From positions 62,265 through 126,264 of the forward strand of contig NZ_ATZE01000001.1 in NCBI RefSeq assembly GCF_000428045.1: a DNA stretch of 64,000 bases. The letters run 5' to 3'. Position numbers and translations under genes: made by a program. The notes below the pieces were generated by a model. The model ran no database searches. It was not told where the DNA came from and saw only the letters and a list, made by a program, of their open reading frames with translations. Of this stretch, positions 25,210-34,524 are shown in pieces. The number at the start of each line of letters is the position of its first letter. Position 1 is the first letter of the stretch. This stretch comes from Sedimenticola selenatireducens DSM 17993 (GTDB lineage Bacteria > Pseudomonadota > Gammaproteobacteria > Chromatiales > Chromatiaceae).

Positions 25210-27171
25210 TCAGCGTGCCTCCGCGGTGCTTTCGTGGGCCCAGCCGGGATCGCCTTTTTTGACATCACCCACGGGTGCGGCAAAGGCATCGGCCACGATC
25301 TGCTCCACATTGCGCCCGGTCAGTGACTGCAGGAAGGCAATCAGATCCTGACGCTCCCGCTCGTCCAGTTGTAGCGGCTGGATCAGCGGGTCAAGCAGTT
25401 CATTGGGCACGCCGCCGGCATTATAGAAATCCACTACATCACCCAATGTGCTGAGTGATCCGTTGTGCATGTAGGGTGCGGTCAGGGCGATATTGCGCAG
25501 GCTCGGCGTCTTGTATTTCCAGCGATCGTAGGGGTTCTGGGTGATCTCGTAACGTCCCACGTCGGTCGGGGGTGGCTCACCGACACTGTCTATGACAGAG
25601 CGATCAACATCAATGGTGATGCCCGGGGCGATCTGTATCTGTTCCCGCTCAGCGCGGATGCCCATCGACTCGCGGTAACCGATGCCGGTGTTGTGCAACT
25701 GATCGTCACTGAACAGGGCGTGCTGTTCATCAATATTGTGGCAGGCAACGCAGCCGGCTTTGCCGGTAAACAGCTTGAAACCGCGTTGTGCCGGAGCCGG
25801 CAGGGCGGCAGGTTCCTTGGCGTAATACCAGCGATCAAAGGAAGAATCGCCGGAGACCAGGCTGCGTTGATAACTGGCCAGTGCCATGCCGAGCGTCTCC
25901 ATGGAAACGCCCTTGCCGTTGAACGCCGCTTCGAACAGGCCGCGGTATTCATCAATACCGCCGATCTTGTTGATCACATGGCCGACCGAGGGATTTGCCA
26001 TCTCATTCTTCGCCAGCAATGGTCCCCACACCTGCTGTTCCAGGCTATCCTCGCGGCCATCATGAAACAGCAGGGCGGCATAGGCACTGTTGTAGATTGT
26101 TGGCGAGTTGCGCCGCACGCTGCGCCCCTCGACACCCACCGCCATGGCGAGCTCGTTACTGGTGAACCCCTGTTCCGGAATATGGCACATGGCGCAGGAG
26201 AAGGTGTCATTGAGGGAGAGGCGGCGGTCAAAGAACAGTTTTCGCCCCAGCGCGATCTTCTCACGGGTAATGGGATTATTGTCCGGCTGGGGGATTGCCG
26301 GCAGTCCCAGTGGCGGCCGTTCAACCCATTGCATCAGATCAATCGCTTCTCCCCGGCGCAATTCCAGTGCCCGGGAATTGGTTTTGTAGCCGGCACTTTC
26401 GTAGCCGGTCTTGTCGTCACCCGGTTGCGACAGGCTGGGCATTTTTTTAGGGGCATGGGCGGAGTTGGCCTGCTTTTCTTGTGGGTCCGCCTGCCTGATC
26501 AGGGTCTTGATATCGTTCAGGACCAGCGCCTGATGCAAAAAATCCACATTGTAGATATTGCGTATCCGCTTCTGCGGGTCGATCAGAAAAACGCGCAATA
26601 TATGGGAGAAACCCACGCTGCTGCTGCCGTCGCTGGCGACGTCTCTCTGTACCTGCTGATTGTAGGCGTTGAGAATCGGCGCCAGTGTCTGTTCGGAGTC
26701 GGTGGTAACGAACTGCCAGTCGCCCAGATTGCCGGCATAACGGAAATTATTGGCATAGCGCGCCATCACTTCCGGGGTGTCTGATGCAGGATCAAAACTG
26801 AGGCTGATCAGTTTCAGCTTGTCCGCCAGTTCTGCATCCTGCTGCATGCGTGCCTTGATCTGATAAAAGACGTGGGCGGTCAGTGGGCAGCCGTTGATGT
26901 CACTGCAGTTGCTGTAGATAAATCCCAGCAGCACGTACTTGCCGTCAAACAGTTCATGGAGTTGGCGCGAACGGCCGGTGGCATCCAGTACCGTGCCGTC
27001 CGCCGCCGTACCAAGGGCCGGCAGGGTATAACTGCCGACGGGGGGTAGCGGATAGCCCAGCCCGCCATAGCCGACCGCCAGCGGGGTTGATGGGCTGTTG
27101 GTGTCTGCTACTGCACTTGAAAACAGCCACAGCCCACAAGTTAAAAAAAAGGCTAATGATCGGGTTAACAT
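25210..27171 (-). CDS. SCO domain fused to MauG-like diheme cytochrome c peroxidase
   Basis: ATG 27171 gives a 653-residue protein with signal peptide (LTRSLAFFLTCGLWLFSSAVA); the upstream in-frame start lacks one. Residues about 40-230 are a SCO-like domain, but the metal cysteines read CSDINGC (five residues between, instead of three), with a His in SSVGFSHILRVFLID. Residues about 300-640 are a MauG/CcpA-type diheme domain with two heme sites, CAMCH and CVACH, and the C-terminal TPSLRNIALTAPYMHNGS. In described methanethiol-oxidase clusters SCO and MauG are separate genes next to mtoX; here one copy is fused and a second SCO follows. It may mature MtoX or dispose of peroxide. Confidence 0.92.
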   Translation of the reverse strand: MLTRSLAFFLTCGLWLFSSAVADTNSPSTPLAVGYGGLGYPLPPVGSYTLPALGTAADGTVLDATGRSRQLHELFDGKYVLLGFIYSNCSDINGCPLTAHVFYQIKARMQQDAELADKLKLISLSFDPASDTPEVMARYANNFRYAGNLGDWQFVTTDSEQTLAPILNAYNQQVQRDVASDGSSSVGFSHILRVFLIDPQKRIRNIYNVDFLHQALVLNDIKTLIRQADPQEKQANSAHAPKKMPSLSQPGDDKTGYESAGYKTNSRALELRRGEAIDLMQWVERPPLGLPAIPQPDNNPITREKIALGRKLFFDRRLSLNDTFSCAMCHIPEQGFTSNELAMAVGVEGRSVRRNSPTIYNSAYAALLFHDGREDSLEQQVWGPLLAKNEMANPSVGHVINKIGGIDEYRGLFEAAFNGKGVSMETLGMALASYQRSLVSGDSSFDRWYYAKEPAALPAPAQRGFKLFTGKAGCVACHNIDEQHALFSDDQLHNTGIGYRESMGIRAEREQIQIAPGITIDVDRSVIDSVGEPPPTDVGRYEITQNPYDRWKYKTPSLRNIALTAPYMHNGSLSTLGDVVDFYNAGGVPNELLDPLIQPLQLDERERQDLIAFLQSLTGRNVEQIVADAFAAPVGDVKKGDPGWAHESTAEAR

Positions 27172-27242
27172 CTGATCTCGCGAATATCGTCTCGACCGGA
27201 TGCGTTGCCGCATCCGGTCACGCCGGTTAATGAGTGGGGTTA

Positions 27243-28628
27243 TCAGTCGCCAGCTTCCAGTTTTGCCACGGCGGTCGTTACGCTGGGTTTGACAGCGCTA
27301 TAGAGCGAATAGGCGCCGAAACGCATCTGATGGGCACGGCCCAGTTTCTGCTCATTGAAGTCGATGGAGAACTGCTCCACCAATTTCTCACCATCCCAGA
27401 TGAAACTCTTGAAATACTGCTCATTGTCTTCTCCCTTCTTGTCCCAGTTGGCCAGCAGGGAGGAGGTGTAGTAGATCCGTTTGCCGTCCCAGCTGGAGGA
27501 GGCCATGTTGACCTGGCGGCCGATTACCTTCTCGTAGACCTGCTTGGGATTGTGCGGGTCGGTAATATCGAACAGGCGGGTCTTGCCGTCCATGAAGGTG
27601 TTCACCCAGAGATGGCTGTCGTCCGAACTGATGGAGATATCCACCGGCAGCGGCACCTTGGCGGGATCGCCCACATCGGCCACGGCCTTGCTCTGCCATT
27701 CGCCCTGTTCATCCTCGTAGACCAGATAGATCTTGGAGGTGAGCGCGGTGGTGGTTAGACACCAGTTATGGTTAGGCTGCCAGGCGCAACGGATCTCCAG
27801 CGGGGCGCCCGGTACATCGAATATCTTCTTCGGTTTCTTGCTGTGCAGATTCCACAGCACCATGGTGTTGCCGAACCGTTTCATTGCCTCCTTGTCCTGC
27901 AGCATCTTGCCGAAATCCATCATGTAGTTGGACCAGCCGGTGAACGAGGAGGTGAGCATGATATTGCGACGCGGCAGCACGCGCAGGTCATAGTTGTAGC
28001 CATCGGCAAAATTGCCGCTCTTCTTGGCACCCTGCAGGTTCTGGTCGGTCGGCATCCAGTGGGTGGCGATATACTCGCCCTCATTGGTGTACTCGACCAG
28101 TGCGGTGCGGCCGCCATGGTCCTTGTTGTTGGAGAGGCCGGTAATCATGATGCGGCCAGGCAGGGCATAGGTGGTGTGGGGGCCGACCACGCCGCCGCTC
28201 TTCTCGACAAAGTCGGTCACTACCTTGTACAGGGTCGGTTTTGCCGGATCGGAGGCGACGTCAAAGATGAACAGCTTGTTGGTATCCAGACCGCCGGCCC
28301 AGAGATATTTACGGTCGTCGGTAAAACCGGAATGGTGGGCCTCATTGCGGCCGCCCACGGAGAGGCTGGCGACGACCTTACCGTAATTGGGTGACTTTGG
28401 ATTGACATCCACCGTGACCAGTTTGTCCTGCCCGTCGCCCAATCCCTCGACACCGAGGGTCCAGACGTAGACGAAATCCTCCTGGCCGGTGATCTTGGCC
28501 ATGTAGGGCGACTGGCAGGTCTCATCTGCCCGGGTGGCGACAGGGGTACCCAGCAGCGACAGGGTCACAGCCATGGCCATAGCCAGTATCCCGGGCCTTA
28601 TGGAATTCACATATCCAGGATTATTCAT
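27243..28628 (-). CDS. mtoX: Methanethiol oxidase MtoX (SBP56 / selenium-binding protein family)
   Basis: The 461-residue protein starts at ATG 28628, preceded by AGGAGGAGAC. It has a signal peptide (GILAMAMAVTLSLLGTPVATRA), so it is periplasmic. SBP56-family blocks are clear: NEAHHSGFTDDRKYLWAGGL, VGPHTTYALPGRIMITGLSN, DLRVLPRRNIMLTSSF, EIRCAWQPNHNWCLTTTALTS, DISISSDDSHLWVN and AHQMRFG. Bacterial periplasmic members oxidise methanethiol to formaldehyde, H2S and H2O2 and need copper. Downstream SCO/MauG genes fit the described mtoX cluster, and adhC-fghA next to it fit formaldehyde disposal. A divergent TetR gene probably controls it. Confidence 0.92.
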   Translation of the reverse strand: MNNPGYVNSIRPGILAMAMAVTLSLLGTPVATRADETCQSPYMAKITGQEDFVYVWTLGVEGLGDGQDKLVTVDVNPKSPNYGKVVASLSVGGRNEAHHSGFTDDRKYLWAGGLDTNKLFIFDVASDPAKPTLYKVVTDFVEKSGGVVGPHTTYALPGRIMITGLSNNKDHGGRTALVEYTNEGEYIATHWMPTDQNLQGAKKSGNFADGYNYDLRVLPRRNIMLTSSFTGWSNYMMDFGKMLQDKEAMKRFGNTMVLWNLHSKKPKKIFDVPGAPLEIRCAWQPNHNWCLTTTALTSKIYLVYEDEQGEWQSKAVADVGDPAKVPLPVDISISSDDSHLWVNTFMDGKTRLFDITDPHNPKQVYEKVIGRQVNMASSSWDGKRIYYTSSLLANWDKKGEDNEQYFKSFIWDGEKLVEQFSIDFNEQKLGRAHQMRFGAYSLYSAVKPSVTTAVAKLEAGD

Positions 28629-28653
28629 TGTGTCTCCTCCTGTTGGCTCTGTT

Positions 28654-28659
28654 ATTATA
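28654..28659 (-). promoter_or_regulatory. Predicted mtoX -10 box
   Basis: On the minus strand this reads TATAAT, about 25 bases before the mtoX start codon. The matching -35 region (about 16-18 bases further upstream) overlaps the GAACGAATGTTC palindrome, consistent with repression from that site. Confidence 0.6.
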
Positions 28660-28674
28660 CTCATTCAAAAAGTA

Positions 28675-28686
28675 GAACGAATGTTC
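28675..28686. promoter_or_regulatory. Candidate TetR operator upstream of mtoX
   Basis: GAAC-GAAT-GTTC is a short inverted repeat typical in style of TetR-family operators. It lies between the divergent mtoX and tetR genes and overlaps the predicted mtoX -35 region. Confidence 0.6.
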
Positions 28687-28753
28687 ATTTCTGTCAAATT
28701 TTTTACTATGCTATGTATAATCAGCAAACAAAAACGATTGATCTGGAGTCTTC

Positions 28754-29395
28754 ATGCCTTACCTGAATAAAGCGGCACCTTCCCCCGAACCACTGGATTG
28801 CCGTATTCTCTCCGCGGCGCTGGATCTGTTCGTGGAGCGCGGATTTCACAATGTTTCGGTGCATGATGTGCAGCGGGAGTCACAGGTCAGCATCGGATCC
28901 ATCTACAAACACTTTGGCGGCAAGGAGGGGATTGCCAAGGCGCTCTACTATCACCTGTTGAATGAATTCGAGGAGATGATGAATCAGGTGATGGAGGAGG
29001 ATCTGAGCAACCGGGAGCGCTGTAACCGGATTATTGCGTTGCTGTTTGAGTACACCGAGAGCCGTCGCAACATCATCGAGTACATGTTGCATGCCAAGCA
29101 TCGGGAGTTCCTGCCCAATGAGCCGCCGATCTGCAGCTCCACACCGTTCAAGGTGATGCGAAGCATCGTCCAGCAGGGCATGGATGCGGGCGAGATCCGT
29201 TCGGGGAATCCCTGGGTGGTTGCCTCCACAGTCTTTGGCGGGGCGATCCGCATGATTCACCTGCGGCTTGATGGGGTGATGGAGCAGCCCCTGACGGAAT
29301 GCTATGACGAGCTGATCGATTGCATGTGGCGAGGCCTGAGTACCGGCGAGGCGGTAAAGCGAAAAAGACCGCAAGCTGTCGAGGTTGCCGGCTGA
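28754..29395 (+). CDS. TetR-family transcriptional regulator
   Basis: The 213-residue regulator has the N-terminal TetR helix-turn-helix (ILSAALDLFVERGFHNVSVHDVQRESQVSIGSIYKHFGGKEG) and a helical ligand domain with cysteines (PPICSSTP, DELIDCMW). Its divergent placement to mtoX, with a palindrome over the mtoX promoter, suggests it represses the methanethiol/formaldehyde operon and responds to a substrate or product. The ligand is unknown. Confidence 0.9.
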   Translation: MPYLNKAAPSPEPLDCRILSAALDLFVERGFHNVSVHDVQRESQVSIGSIYKHFGGKEGIAKALYYHLLNEFEEMMNQVMEEDLSNRERCNRIIALLFEYTESRRNIIEYMLHAKHREFLPNEPPICSSTPFKVMRSIVQQGMDAGEIRSGNPWVVASTVFGGAIRMIHLRLDGVMEQPLTECYDELIDCMWRGLSTGEAVKRKRPQAVEVAG

Positions 29396-29632
29396 GTCTG
29401 ATCTCTGCGCCGCTGAAGCAACTGCCCTCCATCCAGACTTGAACCCGCGTGGGCTTTTCTCTACCATACACCACCCTTTGTGGCCCTTCGGCATGCACAG
29501 GCCCCTGCCAGGTAGCTGACAGTTATCGGCTGTTTCTGATGACTGGTCCCGGCCGAGGCACTACCCGCCCTTTTTTGTCCCAAGCGCTGACGGTTGCTGG
29601 CTGTCGGATCGCTCTGATGATCGGAATTTAAT

Positions 29633-31252
29633 GTGATTACCACTGCTAATATCACCATGCAATTTGGCGCCAAGCCGCTGTTTGAAAACATCTCGGTAAA
29701 GTTCGGCAACGGCAACCGCTATGGCCTGATCGGCGCCAACGGCTGTGGCAAGTCCACCCTGATGAAAATCCTGGGCGGAGAGCTGGAACCCTCGGCCGGC
29801 AATGTCAAGGTGGATGTCAACGAGCGGGTGGGCAGGCTGCGGCAGGACCAGTTTGCCTTCGAGACCTATACAGTGCTTGATACCGTAATCATGGGCTATG
29901 CCGAACTGTGGGCGGTGAAGCAGGAGCGTGACCGGATCTACGCGCTGCCGGAGATGAGCGAGGAGGACGGCATGAAGGTGGCCGAGCTGGAGGTCGAATT
30001 CGCTGAACTGGACGGCTACAGCGCCGAGGCGCGGGCCGGCGAACTGCTGCTGGGCCTGGAGATTCCCGAGTCCCAGCACTTCGGCCTGATGAGCGAGGTG
30101 GCGCCGGGCTGGAAGTTGCGCGTGCTGCTGGCCCAGGCCCTGTTTGCCGATCCCGACATCATGCTGCTGGACGAGCCAACCAACAACCTGGATATCAATA
30201 CCATCCGCTGGCTGGAAGGGGTGCTGAACCAGCGTAACAGCACCATGGTCATCATTTCCCATGACCGCCATTTTCTGAACAGCGTCTGTACCCACATGGC
30301 CGACCTTGACTATGGTGAGCTGCGCATCTACCCCGGCAATTACGACGACTACATGACCGCCTCTACCCAGGTGCGCGAGCGACTGCTGGCGGATAATGCC
30401 AAGAAGAAGGCGCAAATTTCCGAACTGCAGACCTTTGTCAGCCGCTTCAGCGCCAACGCCTCCAAGGCGAAGCAGGCCACTTCACGGGCGCGCCAGATCG
30501 ACAAAATTCAGTTGGCCGAGGTAAAGCCCTCCAGCCGGGTCAGTCCCTATATCCGCTTTGACCAGACCAAGAAGCTCTATCGGCTGGCGCTGGAAGTGGA
30601 GGGGGTGAGCAAGGGATATGGCGAGGCGCCCCTGTTTAACAAGCTCGATCTGCAGATCGAGGTCGGCGAACGGGTGGCCATCATCGGCGCCAGTGGTATT
30701 GGCAAGACTACCCTGTTGCGCACCCTGGTGGGTGATCTGCAGGCTGATAGCGGAGATGTACGCTGGTCGGAAAACGCCCAGATTGGTTATTTCGCCCAGG
30801 ATCACTCGGCCGATTTTGCCCAGGATCTGGACCTGTTCGACTGGATGGCGCAGTGGGGCCAGAAAGGTGATGATGAGCAGGTGATTCGCGGTACCCTCGG
30901 GCGCATGCTGTTTTCCCAGCACGAGATCAAGAAATCGGTGAAGGTGATCTCCGGTGGTGAGCAGGGGCGCATGCTGTTTGGCAAGCTGATGCTGCAGCGG
31001 CCCAATATCCTGCTGATGGATGAACCGACCAACCACCTGGACATGGAGTCGATCGAATCACTCAACTTGGCGCTGGAGAACTATCCCGGTACCCTGTTCT
31101 TTGTCAGCCATGACCGTGAATTCATCTCCTCGCTGGCTACCCGCATTATCGAGATCACCCCGACAGGCGTAAATGATTTCCGCGGGGGTTACGAGGAGTA
31201 TCTGCGCAGCCAGGGGGTTGAAGAGTTCGCTGGGCAGCGCGCGGCCGGGTAA
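29633..31252 (+). CDS. ybiT: ABC-F ATPase YbiT
   Basis: The protein is very similar to E. coli YbiT from start ([18 protein letters not shown]) to end ([10 protein letters not shown]). Two ATPase domains are seen: the first with Walker [10 protein letters not shown] and Walker [11 protein letters not shown], the second with GASGIGKTT, the signature ISGGEQGRM and [11 protein letters not shown] linker with [18 protein letters not shown] and [21 protein letters not shown] joins them. ABC-F proteins act on the ribosome E site in translation. The start is GTG 29633. The 237-base gap upstream shows nothing else. Confidence 0.95.
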   Translation: MITTANITMQFGAKPLFENISVKFGNGNRYGLIGANGCGKSTLMKILGGELEPSAGNVKVDVNERVGRLRQDQFAFETYTVLDTVIMGYAELWAVKQERDRIYALPEMSEEDGMKVAELEVEFAELDGYSAEARAGELLLGLEIPESQHFGLMSEVAPGWKLRVLLAQALFADPDIMLLDEPTNNLDINTIRWLEGVLNQRNSTMVIISHDRHFLNSVCTHMADLDYGELRIYPGNYDDYMTASTQVRERLLADNAKKKAQISELQTFVSRFSANASKAKQATSRARQIDKIQLAEVKPSSRVSPYIRFDQTKKLYRLALEVEGVSKGYGEAPLFNKLDLQIEVGERVAIIGASGIGKTTLLRTLVGDLQADSGDVRWSENAQIGYFAQDHSADFAQDLDLFDWMAQWGQKGDDEQVIRGTLGRMLFSQHEIKKSVKVISGGEQGRMLFGKLMLQRPNILLMDEPTNHLDMESIESLNLALENYPGTLFFVSHDREFISSLATRIIEITPTGVNDFRGGYEEYLRSQGVEEFAGQRAAG

Positions 31253-31338
31253 TCTGCCTACCATAGCCGGCTTGGCGAAACGCCGCGGATTGCGGCCTCC
31301 CCCGGCGGCTTAACCGCAACAGACCAGACCCGACGTTT

Positions 31339-33030
31339 TCAGGTCATCCGTTTCGCTTTCTCGATCGCCTCGTCCATGGTGCGGGCAAAGCGGATTCTGC
31401 CAGGCCGGGTACGCACACCGGCACGTCGCAACTTGAGGATGATTCGGGGTTGCAGATTGCTGATTACCAGCCCGACATTCTTCGCCGCGAGATTGGCCAC
31501 GATTGATTCCATGGCCACGATAGCGCTCATGTCCACCATGGTGACTTCCGTCATATCGAGCACAATCACCCGTACCTCGGGTGTAATGGCGGTTATGTTC
31601 TTCAGGGCCTTCTGGGCGGAGCCAAAAAAAAGCGGGCCATTGATGTCGTAGATCGATATCTGGCTCGGTAATTCCAGTTCATTCATCCGCCCGGATTCAA
31701 CCTTGGTATTCTCCGTCAGGCGGATGCTCCTATGGATGAATAACATGGCGGCCAAGCCCATGCCGACACCGACGGCAATGGTCATATCGAACAGCACGGT
31801 CAGGAGAAAGCAGGTGACCAGGGTGAGAATGTCGTCCCGGGGCGCAATTTTCAGCGTGCGGATAAAATGCTTCGCCTCACTCATGTTCCAGGCCACCATC
31901 AGCAGCAGCGCCGCCATGGATGCCATCGGAATGTAGGCGAGCACCGGGGAGAGGGAGAGGATGGCGACCAGGATGAACAGGCCGTGCACGACCGATGCGA
32001 GGGGTGATGTGCCGCCTGCCCTGACGTTCGCCGCAGTACGTGCGATAGCCGCTGTAGCCGGGATTCCGCCGAACAGTGAGGCGACCATATTGCCGATACC
32101 CTGGCCGATCAGCTCATCATTGGGGTTGTGTTTTTTTCCTGACATGCCGTCTGCCACTACGGCGCATAGCAGTGATTCGAGTGATCCCAGTATGGCAATG
32201 GTGATGGCCGATGCCAGCAATGTGTTGAGCAGGCTGAAGCTGAACCCGATCGAATTGCCTTCAGCATCCGGCAGGTTCCATGGCCACTCGAAGCCGGGGA
32301 GGAAGGGGGGTATGCCACTCCCGGTTATGCCGTTCAATTCATAGTGAAACCGGCTGCCGATGGTGGCGACCGAGAAGTCAGAGGTGATCTGGCTAATCAG
32401 CCAAGCGGCGACCGAGCCGATCAGCAAGGCCACCAGATGACCTGGAATTCGGGATTGCAGTCTTGGCCACAGGATCAATACACCCAGGCTAAGGGAGCCG
32501 ATCATTGTCTCCTGCCAGTTGATGCTGGGTACTGATTGCAGAATCAGCCAAAGCTTGTCGATGTAATGTCCGTCCAGCGACTGGATATTCAGGCCGAGAA
32601 AGTCCTTGATCTGGAAGGTGGCAATAACCACCCCGATACCGGCGGTAAAACCGACGGTGACAGGATAGGGAACAATTTCTATTAATCGTCCCAGCCGTGC
32701 CAGGCCCAGCAGCACGAGTATTATTCCAGCCAGAAAACCGCTAACCAGCAACCCGCCAATCCCGTACTGCTGGACAATTGGTAGCAGCACCACAACGAAA
32801 GCGGCTGTCGGGCCAGAGATATTCACCTTGGAGCCGCCGGTCAGGGCGATGACAATGCCGGCAACTATGGCGGTATAGAGACCATGCTGTGGTGGCACCC
32901 CGCTGGCAATCGCCAACGCCATGGAGAGCGGCAATGCGATAACGCCGACGGTGAGTCCAGCCAGAATATTCGATTGAATACTGGACAGGGATCTTTCATT
33001 GACGAGAGCGGTCCTGAGTGCGGAAAACAT
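31339..33030 (-). CDS. SulP-family anion transporter with STAS domain
   Basis: Starting at ATG 33030 the product is 563 residues. About ten to twelve hydrophobic helices include the family signatures ILAGLTVGVIALPLSMALAI, GIVIALTGGSKVNISGPTAA and YPVTVGFTAGIGVVI. A C-terminal STAS domain follows (ISIYDINGPLFFGSA ... VIVLDMTEVTMVDMSAIVAM). SulP proteins move sulfate, bicarbonate or dicarboxylates; the sequence does not tell which. An upstream in-frame ATG (33099) would add a tail unlike the family. Confidence 0.92.
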   Translation of the reverse strand: MFSALRTALVNERSLSSIQSNILAGLTVGVIALPLSMALAIASGVPPQHGLYTAIVAGIVIALTGGSKVNISGPTAAFVVVLLPIVQQYGIGGLLVSGFLAGIILVLLGLARLGRLIEIVPYPVTVGFTAGIGVVIATFQIKDFLGLNIQSLDGHYIDKLWLILQSVPSINWQETMIGSLSLGVLILWPRLQSRIPGHLVALLIGSVAAWLISQITSDFSVATIGSRFHYELNGITGSGIPPFLPGFEWPWNLPDAEGNSIGFSFSLLNTLLASAITIAILGSLESLLCAVVADGMSGKKHNPNDELIGQGIGNMVASLFGGIPATAAIARTAANVRAGGTSPLASVVHGLFILVAILSLSPVLAYIPMASMAALLLMVAWNMSEAKHFIRTLKIAPRDDILTLVTCFLLTVLFDMTIAVGVGMGLAAMLFIHRSIRLTENTKVESGRMNELELPSQISIYDINGPLFFGSAQKALKNITAITPEVRVIVLDMTEVTMVDMSAIVAMESIVANLAAKNVGLVISNLQPRIILKLRRAGVRTRPGRIRFARTMDEAIEKAKRMT

Positions 33031-33101
33031 CGATGATGCCTGACTGTGAGAGTTAATGGGGCCTGCGGTGAGTGGGTTGAACCAGGGTTTATCACCCAAC
33101 T

Positions 33102-33130
33102 GTAAAGGGCGCCTGAATGGCGCCCTTTAC
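33102..33130 (-). terminator. Hairpin between folE2 and sulP
   Basis: A perfect 12-bp stem (GTAAAGGGCGCC pairing with GGCGCCCTTTAC) around a 5-base loop lies 30 bases after the folE2 stop. The T-run is weak, but position and stem fit a terminator of folE2. Confidence 0.7.
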
Positions 33131-33159
33131 GGTGAGTTTGTTTGGGATTGCCTCGGGCT

Positions 33160-33957
33160 TTACTCGGCTTCCTTGTCCCGCTCAATCAGTGCATAGGCTG
33201 AATGGTTGTGGATGGATTCGAAGTTTTCCGACTCCACGATATAGGCGCAGAAGCGTTCATCCCTGTCCAGCATGCCGGCCACATCCCGCACCATGTCCTC
33301 GACAAACTTGGGGTTGTCATAGGCACGCTCGGTGACGAACTTTTCATCCGGCCGTTTCAGCAGGCCGTAGAGTTCGCAGGAGGCCTGGCTCTCCACCAGA
33401 TCGATAATCTCCTCGACCCAGACAAAGCCACAGGTTCTGACCTGCACGGTGACATGGGAGCGCTGGTTGTGTGCGCCGCGATCGGAGATCTTCTTGGAGC
33501 AGGGGCAGAGGCTGGTGACCGGCACCTGGACCTTGATGTAGGTGATCGGCTTGCCGCCATGCACTTCGCCAATGAAGGTAACGTCATAGTCCAGCAGGCT
33601 CTGTACGCCGGAGATGGGGGCCGTCTTGTTGATGAAGTAGGGGAAGTTCATCTCGATGTGGCCTGACTCCGCTTCCAGCTTCTCGGCCATCTCTGCCAGC
33701 ATCACCTTGAAGTTGGAAATGCTGATCTCTTTTTCGTGGGAGTTGAGTATCTCCACGAAGCGCGACATGTGGGTACCCTTGAAGTTGTGCGGCAGGTTCA
33801 CATACATGTTGAACGTGGCGATGGTGTGCTGCTCGCCGTCGCTACGGTCTTTGACCCGCACCGGGTGACGGATGTCTTTGATACCCACCTTGTTGATGGC
33901 GATCTGCCGGGTATCGACGCTGCTCTGTACGTCAGCAATCTCAGTGGTGGTGGTCAC
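33160..33957 (-). CDS. folE2: GTP cyclohydrolase FolE2 (type IB)
   Basis: FolE2 converts GTP to dihydroneopterin triphosphate, the first step of folate synthesis, and can work with metals other than zinc. The 265-residue protein shows the family motifs [32 protein letters not shown], the active-site segment [20 protein letters not shown] and [17 protein letters not shown], and [13 protein letters not shown]. It is the bacterial/archaeal alternative to FolE and is often made under zinc limitation; no zinc-regulator site was recognised upstream. Confidence 0.95.
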   Translation of the reverse strand: MTTTTEIADVQSSVDTRQIAINKVGIKDIRHPVRVKDRSDGEQHTIATFNMYVNLPHNFKGTHMSRFVEILNSHEKEISISNFKVMLAEMAEKLEAESGHIEMNFPYFINKTAPISGVQSLLDYDVTFIGEVHGGKPITYIKVQVPVTSLCPCSKKISDRGAHNQRSHVTVQVRTCGFVWVEEIIDLVESQASCELYGLLKRPDEKFVTERAYDNPKFVEDMVRDVAGMLDRDERFCAYIVESENFESIHNHSAYALIERDKEAE

Positions 33958-34404
33958 TGTCTCTATTCCTCGCTACAACGGTGCGCACACGATCAGCCTA
34001 CGCATCCAACAATTATGCCCTTACTTGCAATCTACCCCGTTTGACGACGGGCGAACACCGGCGGATTGCCGGGTTTTGCGCTTGCCGGGGCACAGGTGGC
34101 TGTCAGGGAACCCGGGATTATGATGGTTGGCATGCTTCTGTGCAACATCAGTGTCGGTTAATGTTCCGCCTGTTGCTGATGAAAACGCAATAAATCAATG
34201 GGTTGGGCAGATTCTTCGCGCACGGATCAGTGCGTCGATAACTCATTGGATGATTCAGGTCGGGAATAGTTGCCGATTAAGCCTATTTACGGGTCACTAC
34301 CCTGGTAATTAAGTGGAATAGTGGTTTTCAACTCCGTGCTCGAATGGGTGTTGTCGCTAACCACTTGTTGTCGCTCGTAAAAATGTCAGTGCTTTGACAA
34401 GAGA
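33958..34404. other. Intergenic region upstream of hydrogenase and folE2
   Basis: No gene is supported. TGTTGTCGCT occurs at 34349-34358 and again at 34366-34375, 17 bases apart, about 80-105 bases before the expected sigma-54 transcription start. Direct repeats in that position could bind an enhancer-type activator. The folE2 promoter must also lie here. Confidence 0.5.
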
Positions 34405-34418
34405 CTGATATATATCAG
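34405..34418. promoter_or_regulatory. FNR/ANR-like palindrome before the hydrogenase operon
   Basis: CTGATATATATCAG is a perfect 14-bp palindrome that differs from the FNR/ANR box TTGAT-N4-ATCAA at one base in each half. It is centred about 43 bases before the expected start point of the sigma-54 promoter. Confidence 0.5.
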
Positions 34419-34429
34419 AAAAAACGGCT

Positions 34430-34445
34430 TGGCACAGCCGTTGCA
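34430..34445 (+). promoter_or_regulatory. Sigma-54 promoter of the hydrogenase operon
   Basis: TGGCAC-AGCCG-TTGCA matches the -24/-12 consensus TGGCAC-N5-TTGCW exactly. It lies 80 bases upstream of the hydrogenase small-subunit start codon. Many uptake hydrogenase operons are transcribed by sigma-54 RNA polymerase with a HupR/HoxA-type activator. Confidence 0.85.
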
Positions 34446-34524
34446 AATCCGTCCCCCCAGGACGCGGCAGAAAGATTTAAACAATGCCGCGCCACCCAAC
34501 CAAGTGCACTGGAGGAGTCGGGTA

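Noticed and set aside
25465-26784. Plus-strand frame of 439 codons opposite the SCO-MauG gene
   Set aside because: The minus strand encodes conserved heme and SCO motifs; the plus-strand frame is a shadow.
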